From NCBI RefSeq assembly GCF_016741855.1, contig NZ_JAERRH010000003.1:744001-808000 (forward strand): a stretch of 64,000 nt of DNA, given 5' to 3'. The translations under genes and the position numbers were made by a program. The DNA comes from Streptomyces musisoli. GTDB lineage: Bacteria > Actinomycetota > Actinomycetes > Streptomycetales > Streptomycetaceae. A model generated the notes under the pieces. It saw only the letters and a program-made list of their open reading frames with translations, was not told the DNA's origin and ran no database searches. Positions 26,241 to 35,857 of this stretch are shown here, in pieces. The stretch's first letter is position 1. Every line of letters begins with the position of its first letter.

Positions 26241-27574
26241 CGACCGTCGACTTCGATCCCGGAGCCGCGGCCGGCCGCGCCACCGACGCGATCCTCCACG
26301 ACACGCTGCACGGCACCGAGCGGGGTGTGGTGGTGGACTCGCCGCCGGGCGCCGGCAAGTCGACCCTGGTGGTCCGCGCGGCCCTGGAACTCGCCGACGC
26401 GGGGCGCCCGCTGATGGTGGTGGCCCAGACGAACGCCCAGGTCGACGATCTGGTCCTGCGCCTGGCCGAGAAGAACCCGGAGCTGCCCGTCGGCCGCCTG
26501 CACAGCAGCGACGCCGACGCGTACAACAAGGCGCTGGACGACCTGCCGCAGGTGCGTACGTCGGCGAAGGCGGCCGACCTGAGCGGGCTGCCGGTCGTCC
26601 TGTCCACCGCCGCGAAGTGGGCGCACGTGAAGGTGGACGAGCCCTGGCGGCACGCGATCGTGGACGAGGCGTACCAGATGCGGTCGGACTCCCTGCTGGC
26701 CGTCGCGGGCCTGTTCGAGCGGGCGCTGTTCGTTGGCGACCCCGGGCAGCTGGACCCGTTCGCGATCGTGGGCAGCGAGCAGTGGGCGGGCCTTTCGTAC
26801 GACCCCTCGGCCTCCGCGGTCACCACCCTCCTGGCCCACAACCCGGACCTCCCGCAGCACCGGCTGCCGGTGTCCTGGCGGCTGCCGGCCTCCGCGGCCC
26901 CGCTGGTCTCGAACGCGTTCTACCCGTACACCCCGTTCCGCAGCGGCACGTCCCACGGGGACCGCCGCCTGGGTTTCGCCGTCCCCTCCGACGGCTCCGG
27001 CCCGGACCGGGTGATCGACGAGGCCGCGGAGTCGGGGTGGGGTCTGCTGGAGCTGCCCGCCCGGCACACCCCGCGCACGGACCCCGAGGCGGTCCGGGCG
27101 GTGGCCACGGTGGTCCGCCGCCTCCTGGACCGGGGCGGCGCGGCGACGTCCGAGCGCTCCTCCGCCCCCACGCCGCTGACCGCCGACCGTGTCGCCGTCG
27201 GCACGGCCCACCGGGACCAGGCGGCGGCGGTCCGCGCGGCCCTGGCCGAGCTGGGCGTGCGGGACGTCACCGTCGACACCGCGAACCGCCTCCAGGGCCG
27301 TGAGTACGACGTCACGGTCGTCCTGCACCCGCTCTCCGGCCGCCCCGACGCCACCGCCTTCCACCTGGAGACCGGCCGCCTGTGCGTCCTGGCCTCCCGC
27401 CACCGTCACGCGTGCATCGTGGTCTGCCGCGCCGGCGTGACCGACCTCCTGGACGACTACCCCTCCACGGAACCGGTCCAGCTGGGCACGCTGGTGAAGT
27501 TCCCGGACGGCTGGGAGGCGAACCACGCGGTCCTGGCCCACCTGGCAGAACACCGAATCCCCTGGTCTCCCTGA
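26237..27574 (+). CDS. SF1B (Dna2/Upf1-like) DNA helicase
   Basis: A 445-residue ATP-dependent helicase. Walker A is SPPGAGKST (residues 35-43), Ia VVAQTNAQVDDL, motif II IVDEAYQM (141-148), III LFVGDPGQLDPF (164-175) and IV LPVSWRLP. Motif V is DTANRLQGREYDV and VI GRLCVLASRHRHA. The QGRE form of motif V and the compact size fit the SF1B Dna2/Upf1 group. The GTG start overlaps the upstream stop (GTGA). Together with the Fe-S nuclease two genes earlier it looks like a split Dna2. Its last 72 bases are repeated twice downstream. Confidence 0.85.
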   Translation: MTTVDFDPGAAAGRATDAILHDTLHGTERGVVVDSPPGAGKSTLVVRAALELADAGRPLMVVAQTNAQVDDLVLRLAEKNPELPVGRLHSSDADAYNKALDDLPQVRTSAKAADLSGLPVVLSTAAKWAHVKVDEPWRHAIVDEAYQMRSDSLLAVAGLFERALFVGDPGQLDPFAIVGSEQWAGLSYDPSASAVTTLLAHNPDLPQHRLPVSWRLPASAAPLVSNAFYPYTPFRSGTSHGDRRLGFAVPSDGSGPDRVIDEAAESGWGLLELPARHTPRTDPEAVRAVATVVRRLLDRGGAATSERSSAPTPLTADRVAVGTAHRDQAAAVRAALAELGVRDVTVDTANRLQGREYDVTVVLHPLSGRPDATAFHLETGRLCVLASRHRHACIVVCRAGVTDLLDDYPSTEPVQLGTLVKFPDGWEANHAVLAHLAEHRIPWSP

Positions 27575-27960
27575 CCCCCACCACCGCCCCACCCGACAAA
27601 CCCCCGGCACCACCAGCACCCACCCGCCGGACGGAGTCCGGCACGCCGCCGGAGGCGGCCGACGAACACAGCCCGGACGGCTGGGAGGCGAACCACGCGG
27701 TCCTGGCCCACCTGACAGAACACCGAATCCCCTGGTCTCCCTGACCCCCACCACCGCCCCGCCCGTCAAACCCCCGGCACCACCAGCACCCACCCGCCGG
27801 ACGGAGTCCGGCACGCCGCCGGAGGCGGCCGACGAACACAGCCCGGACGGCTGGGAGGCGAACCACGCGGTCCTGGCCCACCTGACAGAACACCGCACCC
27901 CCTGGCACCCCTGACCCCCACCACCGCCCCGCCCGACCAACCACCGGCACCCTGACCCAC
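27503..27960 (+). repeat. 170-bp tandem repeat copied from the helicase gene 3' end
   Basis: CCGGACGGCTGGGAGGCGAA begins at 27503 (inside the helicase gene), 27673 and 27843, a period of exactly 170. Each copy encodes PDGWEANHAVLAHL, EH and a stop codon, then a Pro/Thr-codon-like spacer with the hairpin GCCGGACGGAGTCCGGC. The last copy decays after about 90 bases. The downstream copies have no start codon in a good context and are not counted as genes. Confidence 0.92.
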
Positions 27961-28076
27961 ATCACCCCACCCGCCCGACCAACCCCCGGCACCACCTGAC
28001 CACCGGCGCCACCGGAACCACCGGCACCCACCCGACGGACCGGTAGGCAGGTGGGGGTGCGGAATAAACGGGGACA

Positions 28077-28123
28077 GCCTCCTGTTAGTGGGCCGAGGAC
28101 AGCTCACGTTCGCAACAGGAGGC
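28077..28123 (+). promoter_or_regulatory. Inverted repeat sequestering the ribosome binding site of the next gene
   Basis: GCCTCCTGTT (28077-28086) is exactly complementary to AACAGGAGGC (28114-28123), with 27 bases between. The right arm is the AGGAGG Shine-Dalgarno of the monooxygenase gene, so folding would hide it. It might be a translational switch or a protein-binding site. Confidence 0.6.
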
Positions 28124-28129
28124 GACACC

Positions 28130-29205
<1,076 letters not shown>

Positions 29206-29227
<22 letters not shown>

Positions 29228-31011
29228 GTCTGCGCCCCCAGCAGCTCGGAGATGCGATCCGGCGACACCGGGCGGGAGTACAGCCAGCCCTGCCCGGTGT
29301 CGCAGCCGATCCGGCGCAGCCGGGTGGCCTGGGCCGAGGTCTCCACGCACTCCGCGGTGACCGTCAGGCCGAGGCGGTGGGCGAGTTGGATCATCGCCTC
29401 CACGATGACCTCGTCGGCGGGGTTCGGCATGACCCCCTTGGCGGCCTCCTCGTACTGGAAGCCGCGGACGAAGGAGCCGTCCAGCTTCAGCGCGGAGACC
29501 GGCAGGCGGCTGAGGTAGGCGAGGTTCGAGTAGCCGGTGCCGAAGTCGTCGATGGCGATGCGCACACCCATGTCGCTGAGGGCCTGGAGGGCCTGGAGCG
29601 GGCGGCCCGCCGAGCCCATCACCGCGGACTCGGTCAGCTCCAGCTGGAGCAGGTGCGGGGCGAGCCCGGTCTCGGCGAGGGTCTCCGCCACGTCGGCCAC
29701 CAGGTCCGAGTCCCACACCTGCCGTACGGCCACGTTGACGCTGACGAAGATGGGCGGTTCATCGGGCCGGTCCAGCTGCCAGCGGCGGGCCTGCCGGCAG
29801 GCGGTGGCGAGTGCCCAGCGGCCGAGCTGCACGATCGAGCCGTCCTCCTCGGCCAGTCCGATGAACCGATTCGGCGTCAGCGTGCCGAACTGCGGGTGAT
29901 GCCAGCGGATGAGGGCCTCGACGCCGTTGAGCCGGCCGTCCTCCATGGCCACCAGCGGCTGGTACTCGAGGGCGAACTCACCGCGTTCGATGGCGGGCCG
30001 GAGGGTGGAGGACAGCGCCTGGCGGGTCATGCGGTGGGCGTTGCGCTCGGGGTCGAACAGCGTCCAGCGGCCCTTTCCGTCGGCCTTCGCCCAGTAGAGG
30101 GTGGTGTCCGCCGCCTGCATCAGGCCGGTCGCGGTCGTACCCGCCGCGTGCCGCTCGACGACGCCGATGGACGCGGTCAGGGACAGCCGCTGCCCGGACA
30201 GGTCGAAGGGTTCCTCCAGCGCCTTCAGCGCGGACTCGGCGAGATCGGCGAGCTGTTCGGTGCCGGTGGAGTCCTCGACCAGCAGCGCGAACTCGTCGCC
30301 GCCGAGCCGGGCCACCAGGGGGGTGGCGGCGCGCGCGTACCCGGCCTGGTCGGCGACCCGGGTCAGGCGTTCGGCCACGGCCGTGAGGAGCCGGTCGCCG
30401 AAGCGGTGGCCGAGGGTGTCATTGACGGCCTTGAAGCCGTCGACGTCCAGATAGCACAGGCCGATCCGGCCGGTGCCGCCCTGCTCGTACGACTCCGCCT
30501 CCAGCGCGGCCGTGAGCCGCTCGAAGAACAGCGTGCGGTTGGGCAGCCGGGTCACCGGGTCGTGCATCTGCAAGTGCCGCAGCTGCGCCTGGAGTTCACG
30601 TCGGGCACTCACGTCGGCGACCGACATCAGGACGCCGGGCTCACCATCGGCCAGCGGGGCGGCGGTGACCTGCACCCACACCGCCTGCCCCTCGGGGCGT
30701 TTGAGCCGGCGGGTGCAGCGCAGGCGGGCCTGCCGGCCGCGCAGCACCTCGCGGTAGGCGTGCCAGCTGCGGGCGTCCGAGGCCAGGTCCACCAGGTCGG
30801 CGGCGACCCGCCCGGTGAGTATGGCCGGATCGGCGCCGAGCAGTTCACCGAGGGCGGCGTTCGCACTGACGACGAAGCCCTCGGAGGACACGACCGCCAT
30901 GGCGAGCGGGGCGGCCGCGAAGACACGGTGGTAGGTGGTCTGGTGACTGTCTGTGACGGCTGACCGGTCGAGGTCTGCCGCGGGCGTCGGCCCTTCGGAC
31001 GTTCCGCTCAC
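29206..31011 (-). CDS. cdgA: PAS-GGDEF-EAL c-di-GMP enzyme, CdgA type
   Basis: A 601-residue cytoplasmic protein. A PAS domain (about 26-135) precedes the GGDEF domain with intact GGDEF at 237-241 but no RxxD inhibitory site. The EAL domain has EAL at 365-367 plus the downstream DDFGTGYSN and ECVET metal/catalytic motifs. Both cyclase and phosphodiesterase active sites are intact. Domain order matches S. coelicolor CdgA, a BldD target involved in development. The GTG start follows GGGAGCG; sequence upstream does not look coding. A BldD-box match lies about 170 bases upstream. Its EAL product pGpG is a substrate of ornA. Confidence 0.85.
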
Positions 31012-31332
31012 CGCTCGCTCCCGCAGTGCACTCGATCTCTGTCCGTGCCGGAAAGTGTGCCGATCATAGAGGCTGGCCCCGGGCCCTTCCAGCCACTCTC
31101 CAGTCTCCCGGACAGACCACAGGTTCTGACAGATCGTTTCTGCCCGCACCTGGACGGGTTCTTCAGCCCCCCGACCAGTTGTGACGTTCCGTGAGTGTTC
31201 CGGGGTGTCGAGCGCCGGAGCACGACGGCGCACGACGGGGGCGCGCTCACCCTTCCGGTGCAGGCAAACAGGGCATAAGGCAATGAATACCAGCAATCTG
31301 GTTGCGGGTCCCGAGAACCGCATCCGGAGGTC
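31012..31332. promoter_or_regulatory. Divergent intergenic region, cdgA / M6 protease
   Basis: About 320 bases, more AT-rich than its surroundings (31250-31330 especially). It must contain the promoters of both divergent genes. A BldD-box match lies inside. I saw no RNA gene. Confidence 0.6.
31182..31194. promoter_or_regulatory. Candidate BldD box upstream of cdgA
   Basis: TGACGTTCCGTGA fits the core TNAC-N5-GTNA of the BldD binding site. It lies about 170 bases upstream of the cdgA start and 140 bases upstream of the protease gene. BldD control of cdgA is known in S. coelicolor, which supports the match; the site itself is a short pattern. Confidence 0.65.
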
Positions 31333-32592
31333 ATGTCCGTGCCCAAGCTGCGCAGCACCGCCGCCGTGTTCACCACGATGTCGGCGCTCGCCGCGACCTC
31401 GATCCTCACCGGCCATTCGGCTGCCGAACCCTTCTCGACGACGCCCTGTGCCCTGCACCGCACCGACGCCCACCATTCGGAGGGTGTGGACACCTGGAGC
31501 CCTTCCTACACCCGTCCGACGGGCACGCTCGACGCCGTGCTGGTCTTTCTCTCCTTCCCGGACTCGGCCCCGCGCACCACGCCGGCGGAGCTGACGGCCG
31601 ACCACTTCCCCGCCACCAGCACCTTCTACGCGCAGTCGTCGTACGGCAGGTTCACGCTGCGCCCGCACCCGCTGGAGCGCTGGCTGCGCATGCCGCGCGC
31701 GTCGGCCTCCTACGCCATAAGGCGGGACTGGAACGCCGAGGACCGGGCGGCCTATCTGCGCGACGCGTTCGCCGTGGCGGACAAGGAGGTCGACTTCTCG
31801 CGCTACCAGGTCGTATATCTCGTCGCCGATCCGGACGCTCCCGGTGTCGACTCGGACGCCACCAAAGTGGTGAATCTCGAAACGCCGCTGCACGCGGACG
31901 GTACGGACATCCGCCGGGTCGTCACCGTGTTCGAACACCATCCGCCGGACCGTCTCGTCCTCGCCCACGAGACCGGGCACGTCTTCGACCTGCCCGACCT
32001 GTACCACCGCCCGGTCGACGGAAAGGGCGACTGGGACACCCATGTGGGCGACTGGGACCTGATGGGCAGCCAGTTCGGGCTGGCGCCGGACCTGCTCGCC
32101 TGGCACAAGTGGAAGCTGGGATGGCTGGATCCGCGCCAGGTGGTGTGTGTGCGGGGGGCCACGCCGACCCGCCTCACCCTGGAACCCCTCGCGGCCGGGC
32201 CCAATGTCCCGGTGCAGGGGACGGGCGGCGCTCCCGCCTTCGGCCTCGGCCACGGTGCCAAGCTGGCCGTCGTACGCACGGGTCCGGACAGCATCCTCGC
32301 CTTCGAGGCGCGCGGCGCGGCCGGCAACGACCGGGCGTCCTGCCGGCAGGGGATCCTGGTGTACCGGGTACGCGGGGGCGCCGCGTCCGGCGACGGCCCG
32401 GTCCAGGTGGTGGACTCCCATCCGCGTACCGAGGCCTGCTGGGAGAACTCGGTCTACCCGCCGCTCGCCGACGCGCCGGTCTCCCTGGGGGAGAGTTTCA
32501 CCGTGCCCGGGGACGACGTGAAGGTGGAGGCGGAGGGACGCACGGCGTCCGGGGCCTGGACGGTCAAGATCACCACAGGCACCGAAGGCTGA
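31333..32592 (+). CDS. Secreted M6-family zinc metalloprotease
   Basis: A 419-residue exported protease. The signal peptide (about residues 1-31) is followed by an immune-inhibitor-A-like domain. The zinc motif HETGH (His212, Glu213, His216) sits in LVLAHETGHVFDLPDLYH, and the downstream Met-turn-like WDLMGSQFG completes the M6/metzincin-like site. The ATG follows GGAGG closely. Its length is shorter than InhA, so it contains the catalytic domain plus a beta-rich C-terminal part. It is divergent from cdgA, with a BldD-like site between, so developmental control is possible. Confidence 0.88.
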   Translation: MSVPKLRSTAAVFTTMSALAATSILTGHSAAEPFSTTPCALHRTDAHHSEGVDTWSPSYTRPTGTLDAVLVFLSFPDSAPRTTPAELTADHFPATSTFYAQSSYGRFTLRPHPLERWLRMPRASASYAIRRDWNAEDRAAYLRDAFAVADKEVDFSRYQVVYLVADPDAPGVDSDATKVVNLETPLHADGTDIRRVVTVFEHHPPDRLVLAHETGHVFDLPDLYHRPVDGKGDWDTHVGDWDLMGSQFGLAPDLLAWHKWKLGWLDPRQVVCVRGATPTRLTLEPLAAGPNVPVQGTGGAPAFGLGHGAKLAVVRTGPDSILAFEARGAAGNDRASCRQGILVYRVRGGAASGDGPVQVVDSHPRTEACWENSVYPPLADAPVSLGESFTVPGDDVKVEAEGRTASGAWTVKITTGTEG

Positions 32593-32734
32593 CCCAAGAC
32601 GGCACCGACGCGTACACCGGCCGACCCGACGCCCACGACCCCACCCTGCCGACCGTCGGCACCACCGGCCCCACCAGACCGACGAACACCACCGACCCCA
32701 GCCTGCCCGGCGATCACCCCCACCGGCCCCTCCC

Positions 32735-32915
32735 CGGCCGACACCCACCATGCCGACCCGATGGGGGGTGCGGCTGGCGAAGCCCCGCCCCCTCCCCGGC
32801 CGACACCCACCATGCCGACCCGATGGGGGGTGCGGCTGGCGAAGCCCCGTCCCCTTCCCAGCCAACGCCCAGCGTGCCGACCCGATGGGGGTGTGGGTGG
32901 CGAAGCCCCCACCAC
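32735..32915. repeat. 62-bp tandem repeat, three copies
   Basis: Units containing ATGGGGGGTGCGGCTGGCGA begin at 32761, 32823 and 32885 (62-base period; the third is variant). They fill the gap between the protease and tRNA-Lys genes, otherwise empty of genes (32593-32993). The same family, inverted, lies at 49000-49265. Confidence 0.88.
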
Positions 32916-33075
32916 GCGCGGCGAAGCCGCGCAAAAACAGAGATGGCGACCCAGTTCCGCGCTTTCCGCGGACATGGATCGCCATCGTCATCGTGCGCCG
33001 CCAGGGACTCGAACCCCGGACCCGCTGATTAAGAGTCAGCTGCTCTAACCAACTGAGCTAGCGGCGCCTGCTGAC
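32840..33075 (-). repeat. Left copy of the tRNA-Lys inverted repeat
   Basis: About 235 bases comprising tRNA-Lys, 8 bases on its 5' side and about 155 bases downstream are repeated in inverse orientation at 48840-49077. I find only three differences by eye, all at the distal end. The stretch between tRNA and array contains GGCGATCCATGTCCGCGG and a GCGCGGCTTCGCCGCGC hairpin. Confidence 0.92.
32994..33067 (-). tRNA. tRNA-Lys (CTT), copy 1
   Basis: A 74-nt cloverleaf. Acceptor GCGCCGC pairs with GCGGCGC, discriminator A. The anticodon loop in CTGACTCTTAATCAG reads CTT. No CCA is encoded. It is identical to copies at 43070 and 48848. The 3' end of the upstream same-strand gene runs into its first bases. 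Confidence 0.97.
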
Positions 33076-33627
33076 GTCGTAGACCTTAGCATCCTGGTCG
33101 GCGGGAGGAAAAATCGAAATCCGTACGGCGGCCCGGGCGGCCCGTACGGCCGCCCAGAGCATGACCTCGGGTCCGGGCAGCCAGGGGTGCCGGGTGTCGG
33201 GCGCGACCAGCCAGCGGGCGGTTCCGGAGGTGTCGCCGCCGGTCAGGGGCGGGACGGTCACCGCGTCGCCCGTGCCGTGGCACAGCAGCGGCGGCACCTC
33301 CTGCGCCCGCTGGGACCCCCACTCCTCCCAGGCGAGCAGCGAGGGCAGCCGCTGGGCGGTGCCCGGGGCGGCGAAGAGCAGCATCCGGCCCCGGAACACC
33401 GCGACGGGGCCCGATCCCGCCCCTTCGTCCCACAGCCGGTCCAGCATCCGGCGCCCGAAGACCGCCGGGACGCTCACCACGTCGAAGGCGGTGCCGCAGG
33501 GCAGGACGACCGGGGCGTCCGGACGCTCCCGCCACAGGGCGAGCGTGCTCCGGGTATACGTTCCTGCCGAGGCGAGCCAGGCGACGCCGTCGGGGCTGAC
33601 ACACGTGACGTTCGGGGCGCTGCTCAT
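33058..33627 (-). CDS. Conserved hypothetical protein (weak DNA primase/polymerase-like resemblance)
   Basis: A 189-residue soluble protein. Segments such as DGVAWLASAGTYTRSTLALW, PCGTAFDVVSVPAVFGRRML and WLVAPDTRHPWLPG resemble Streptomyces proteins often labelled bifunctional DNA primase/polymerase-like, but I cannot see a complete catalytic triad, so activity is not claimed. The stop codon falls inside the tRNA-Lys gene, so the last three codons overlap the mature tRNA on the same strand. The start ATG lacks a good ribosome site; TAGATG 9 bases upstream suggests a leaderless mRNA. Confidence 0.65.
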   Translation of the reverse strand: MSSAPNVTCVSPDGVAWLASAGTYTRSTLALWRERPDAPVVLPCGTAFDVVSVPAVFGRRMLDRLWDEGAGSGPVAVFRGRMLLFAAPGTAQRLPSLLAWEEWGSQRAQEVPPLLCHGTGDAVTVPPLTGGDTSGTARWLVAPDTRHPWLPGPEVMLWAAVRAARAAVRISIFPPADQDAKVYDVSRRR

Positions 33628-33738
33628 GACATCTACATGTACAGCCGGTGAGCGGGTCGTTCTCCTGAGTTGCGGAAAACCGGGACAGGGTCGGCCGGGG
33701 AGGAGTATCTTGCCCGCCTGGCATATGCCCCCGGGTTG

Positions 33739-34107
33739 CTACAGCGGATCGGCGGGCGTGCCCCCGTCGCCCTCTCCGCGCATCAGGTCCCGCCCGAACT
33801 CGACCATCTTCTTCGCGTAGTCCTCGGTCCACTCCGCCCGGTCGGCGATGTCCGCCGGGGTCAGCCGGTCGAAGCGGCGGGGGTCGGCGAGCTGGGCCGC
33901 CGCGACGGCCTGGAACTCCACGGCGCGGTCGGCGGCCGCGCGGAACGCCTGGGTCAGCTCCGTCGCGCGGGCCAGCAGCTCCCGCGGATCCTCGATGGAC
34001 TCCAGATCGAAGAAGTGTTCGGGATCCGAGGCCGCCTCCGCGGGCTCGAAGAGCAGGGGCGCGGGGCGTAGCCGCGGTTCGTTACGACGCGGCGTGGGCT
34101 CCGCCAT
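33739..34107 (-). CDS. Small acidic hypothetical protein
   Basis: A 122-residue soluble protein, predicted mostly helical (residues 35-105), with an acidic Asp/Glu-rich composition. The clearest segments are LLARATELTQAFRAAADRAVEF and ADRAEWTEDYAKKMVEFGRDLM. It starts at the ATG 8 bases after GAGGAG. No family recognised. It lies between the hypothetical protein next to tRNA-Lys and the isomerase pair. Confidence 0.7.
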   Translation of the reverse strand: MAEPTPRRNEPRLRPAPLLFEPAEAASDPEHFFDLESIEDPRELLARATELTQAFRAAADRAVEFQAVAAAQLADPRRFDRLTPADIADRAEWTEDYAKKMVEFGRDLMRGEGDGGTPADPL

Positions 34108-34216
34108 GTCTTCACTCCTCCTCGTACGGTTCGCCGGCACCCCCTTCGGGTGGGCCACCGTCCATTGTCCCGCGCCCGCGCAAGGGGACCTACGGCCGAG
34201 GAGAGCGGGGCCGGGG

Positions 34217-34948
34217 CTATGCCTGAACCAACGGCTCCCGGGTGAACAAGGTCCCCAGCGAGGGCGCGTTCACCCGCCGGTCGGCGAGCCTCAGCCCCTC
34301 CCACACCGTGACCTGGTTGGCCGTGAGCACCGGCTTGGACAGCGCCTTCTCCAGCAGCCCGAGGTGCGCGGCCGTGTGCAGGGCCGTGTCCGGCAGCAGG
34401 ACGGCCTCCGCGTCGGGGGCGTCCGCGGCCCGCGCCAGCGTCAGCACGTCCTCCTCTCCCCAGGTGCCGACCTCCGCCGCCGTGACGACGCCGGAGGACC
34501 GCGTCCCGGTCACCTCCAGGCCCCCGGCCCGCAGGAAGTCCGCGAACAGGCCGGCGACGTCCTCCGGGTAGGTGGCGCCGACGGCGACCCGCCGGACGCC
34601 TATCTCCCGGGCCGCGTGCACGAAGGCGAAGGACGTCGACGAGGCCGGCATGCCCGCCAGCCGGGCCAGGGTCCGCACCTGGTCCTGGGCGCCCTCCCAG
34701 CCGTGCACGAAGCTGCCGCTGGTACAGGCCCAGACCACCGTCTCGGCCCCGGCCAGCCGCAGCCCCTCCACGCTCGCGGCGAGCCGCTCGGCGGAACCCA
34801 TCTCCACCAGCGCGTCCACCCGGTGCGCGTCCTCACCGATGTCGGTGTGGAACAGGTCCACCCGGATGTCGCTGCCCAGGAGCTGCTCGATGCGTGGATA
34901 GTCGTCCTCGGCGGAGTGGCCCGGGTAGAGGAATCCGAGTGCGGTCAT
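34217..34948 (-). CDS. Maleate isomerase / Asp-Glu racemase-family protein (second of a pair)
   Basis: A 243-residue enzyme of the Asp/Glu racemase superfamily (maleate cis-trans isomerase / arylmalonate decarboxylase / EutA group). The first catalytic Cys is in VVWACTSGSFVHGWEG. The position of the second Cys is occupied by Asp in AVLLPDTALHTA, which would prevent a two-cysteine racemisation. The ATG overlaps the upstream stop by 4 bases (ATGA), with GGAAGG 6 bases before. Tandem with a homologue it probably forms a heteromer or works on successive substrates. The substrate is likely the compound imported by the neighbouring EhuBCDA-like system. Confidence 0.8.
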   Translation of the reverse strand: MTALGFLYPGHSAEDDYPRIEQLLGSDIRVDLFHTDIGEDAHRVDALVEMGSAERLAASVEGLRLAGAETVVWACTSGSFVHGWEGAQDQVRTLARLAGMPASSTSFAFVHAAREIGVRRVAVGATYPEDVAGLFADFLRAGGLEVTGTRSSGVVTAAEVGTWGEEDVLTLARAADAPDAEAVLLPDTALHTAAHLGLLEKALSKPVLTANQVTVWEGLRLADRRVNAPSLGTLFTREPLVQA

Positions 34949-35730
34949 GTCCATCCTTCCTGCTGTTCTTCGGGCAGTGCGGGCCGTACGCGGGCGGCAT
35001 CGTCGAGCAGCGCCTGATAGGGCCCCACGGCCCGGGTACCCAGTCGGCGCAGCGCCGCCCACATCGTGACCTGGTTGGCCGAGATCACCGGCATGCGCAG
35101 CTCGGCCTCCAGTTGGGGGATCACGTCGTAGGTGGGGAGGTTGGTGCAGGACAGGAAGAGGGCGTCGGCGGTGCCGGGGCGGGCCGCCCTGCGCGCCATG
35201 CCGACAACGTCCCGGTACGGCACCCGCCAGATGTGCCGGGTCAGCCCCATGTAGGCGCAGCCGGTGACCCGTGCGCCGGCCTGCGCCACGTACTCCTCCA
35301 GCGCCCGGGTGACGGACACGGTGTACGGCGTGACCAGCGCGACCCGCCGGGCTCCCAGCTCGGCCAGCGCCTCCAGCAGCGCCCCCGAGGTGGTCAGCGC
35401 GGGCAGTTCGCCGGCCATGGTCATCGCCGCGCACATCGCCCGCTCCCCGGCGATCCCGTCGACGAAGCTGCCGGAGGTGCAGGCGTAGGCGACGACCTCG
35501 GGGGAGACCGCGGTCAGCGCCCGGACCGCCTCGCCGAGGGTCTCGTGCTCGCTGACCAGCCGGGCCAGGTCCAGGCTCACCTCGACCGGCACGAACGGGG
35601 TGCGGGTCAGATGCAGCGAGACGTCGTCGGGCACCCAGCGCCACAGCTCCCGGTCCAGGGCGAAGTCGAAGGGAGCCACCACGCCGACACCACGCTGCGG
35701 GCGGGGGCCGCCGAGAAAGGAGACGTCCAT
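34945..35730 (-). CDS. Maleate isomerase / Asp-Glu racemase-family protein (first of a pair)
   Basis: A 261-residue enzyme with two cysteine motifs, VVAYACTSGSFVDGIAG and ALFLSCTNLPTYDVI. It therefore keeps both catalytic Cys residues of the maleate isomerase/EutA group, unlike its neighbour. Its stop overlaps the next start. A GTG six codons upstream is an alternative start. It is divergent from the 2-hydroxyacid dehydrogenase gene by 127 bases. In the ectoine catabolic loci of proteobacteria a EutA protein of this family sits next to ehuABCD, the same association as here. Confidence 0.82.
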   Translation of the reverse strand: MDVSFLGGPRPQRGVGVVAPFDFALDRELWRWVPDDVSLHLTRTPFVPVEVSLDLARLVSEHETLGEAVRALTAVSPEVVAYACTSGSFVDGIAGERAMCAAMTMAGELPALTTSGALLEALAELGARRVALVTPYTVSVTRALEEYVAQAGARVTGCAYMGLTRHIWRVPYRDVVGMARRAARPGTADALFLSCTNLPTYDVIPQLEAELRMPVISANQVTMWAALRRLGTRAVGPYQALLDDAARVRPALPEEQQEGWT

Positions 35731-35857
35731 GGCTGACACCGGCCTCACGCTGGGAGACGAGTGGGCAACGGATCGTGGGTACGCCCGTGTTGACGAAGGT
35801 AGGTTCGGGTGCGAGCGTGGTCAATCCGCGCATGTCAGACGCCGGGAGCCGCCCCGC

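Noticed and set aside
24330-27940. Large minus-strand open frames (600-830 codons) across the nuclease-helicase operon
   Set aside because: They run opposite to three genes with clear motifs and overlaps; their translations are Arg/Gly/Pro/Ala-rich without domains.
32994-33067. Conserved peptide ARDSNPGPAD as the end of several apparent proteins
   Set aside because: It is the antisense translation of tRNA-Lys and appears wherever a frame runs through one of the three tRNA genes. I keep it only for the acyl-CoA synthetase, where the rest of the protein is certain.
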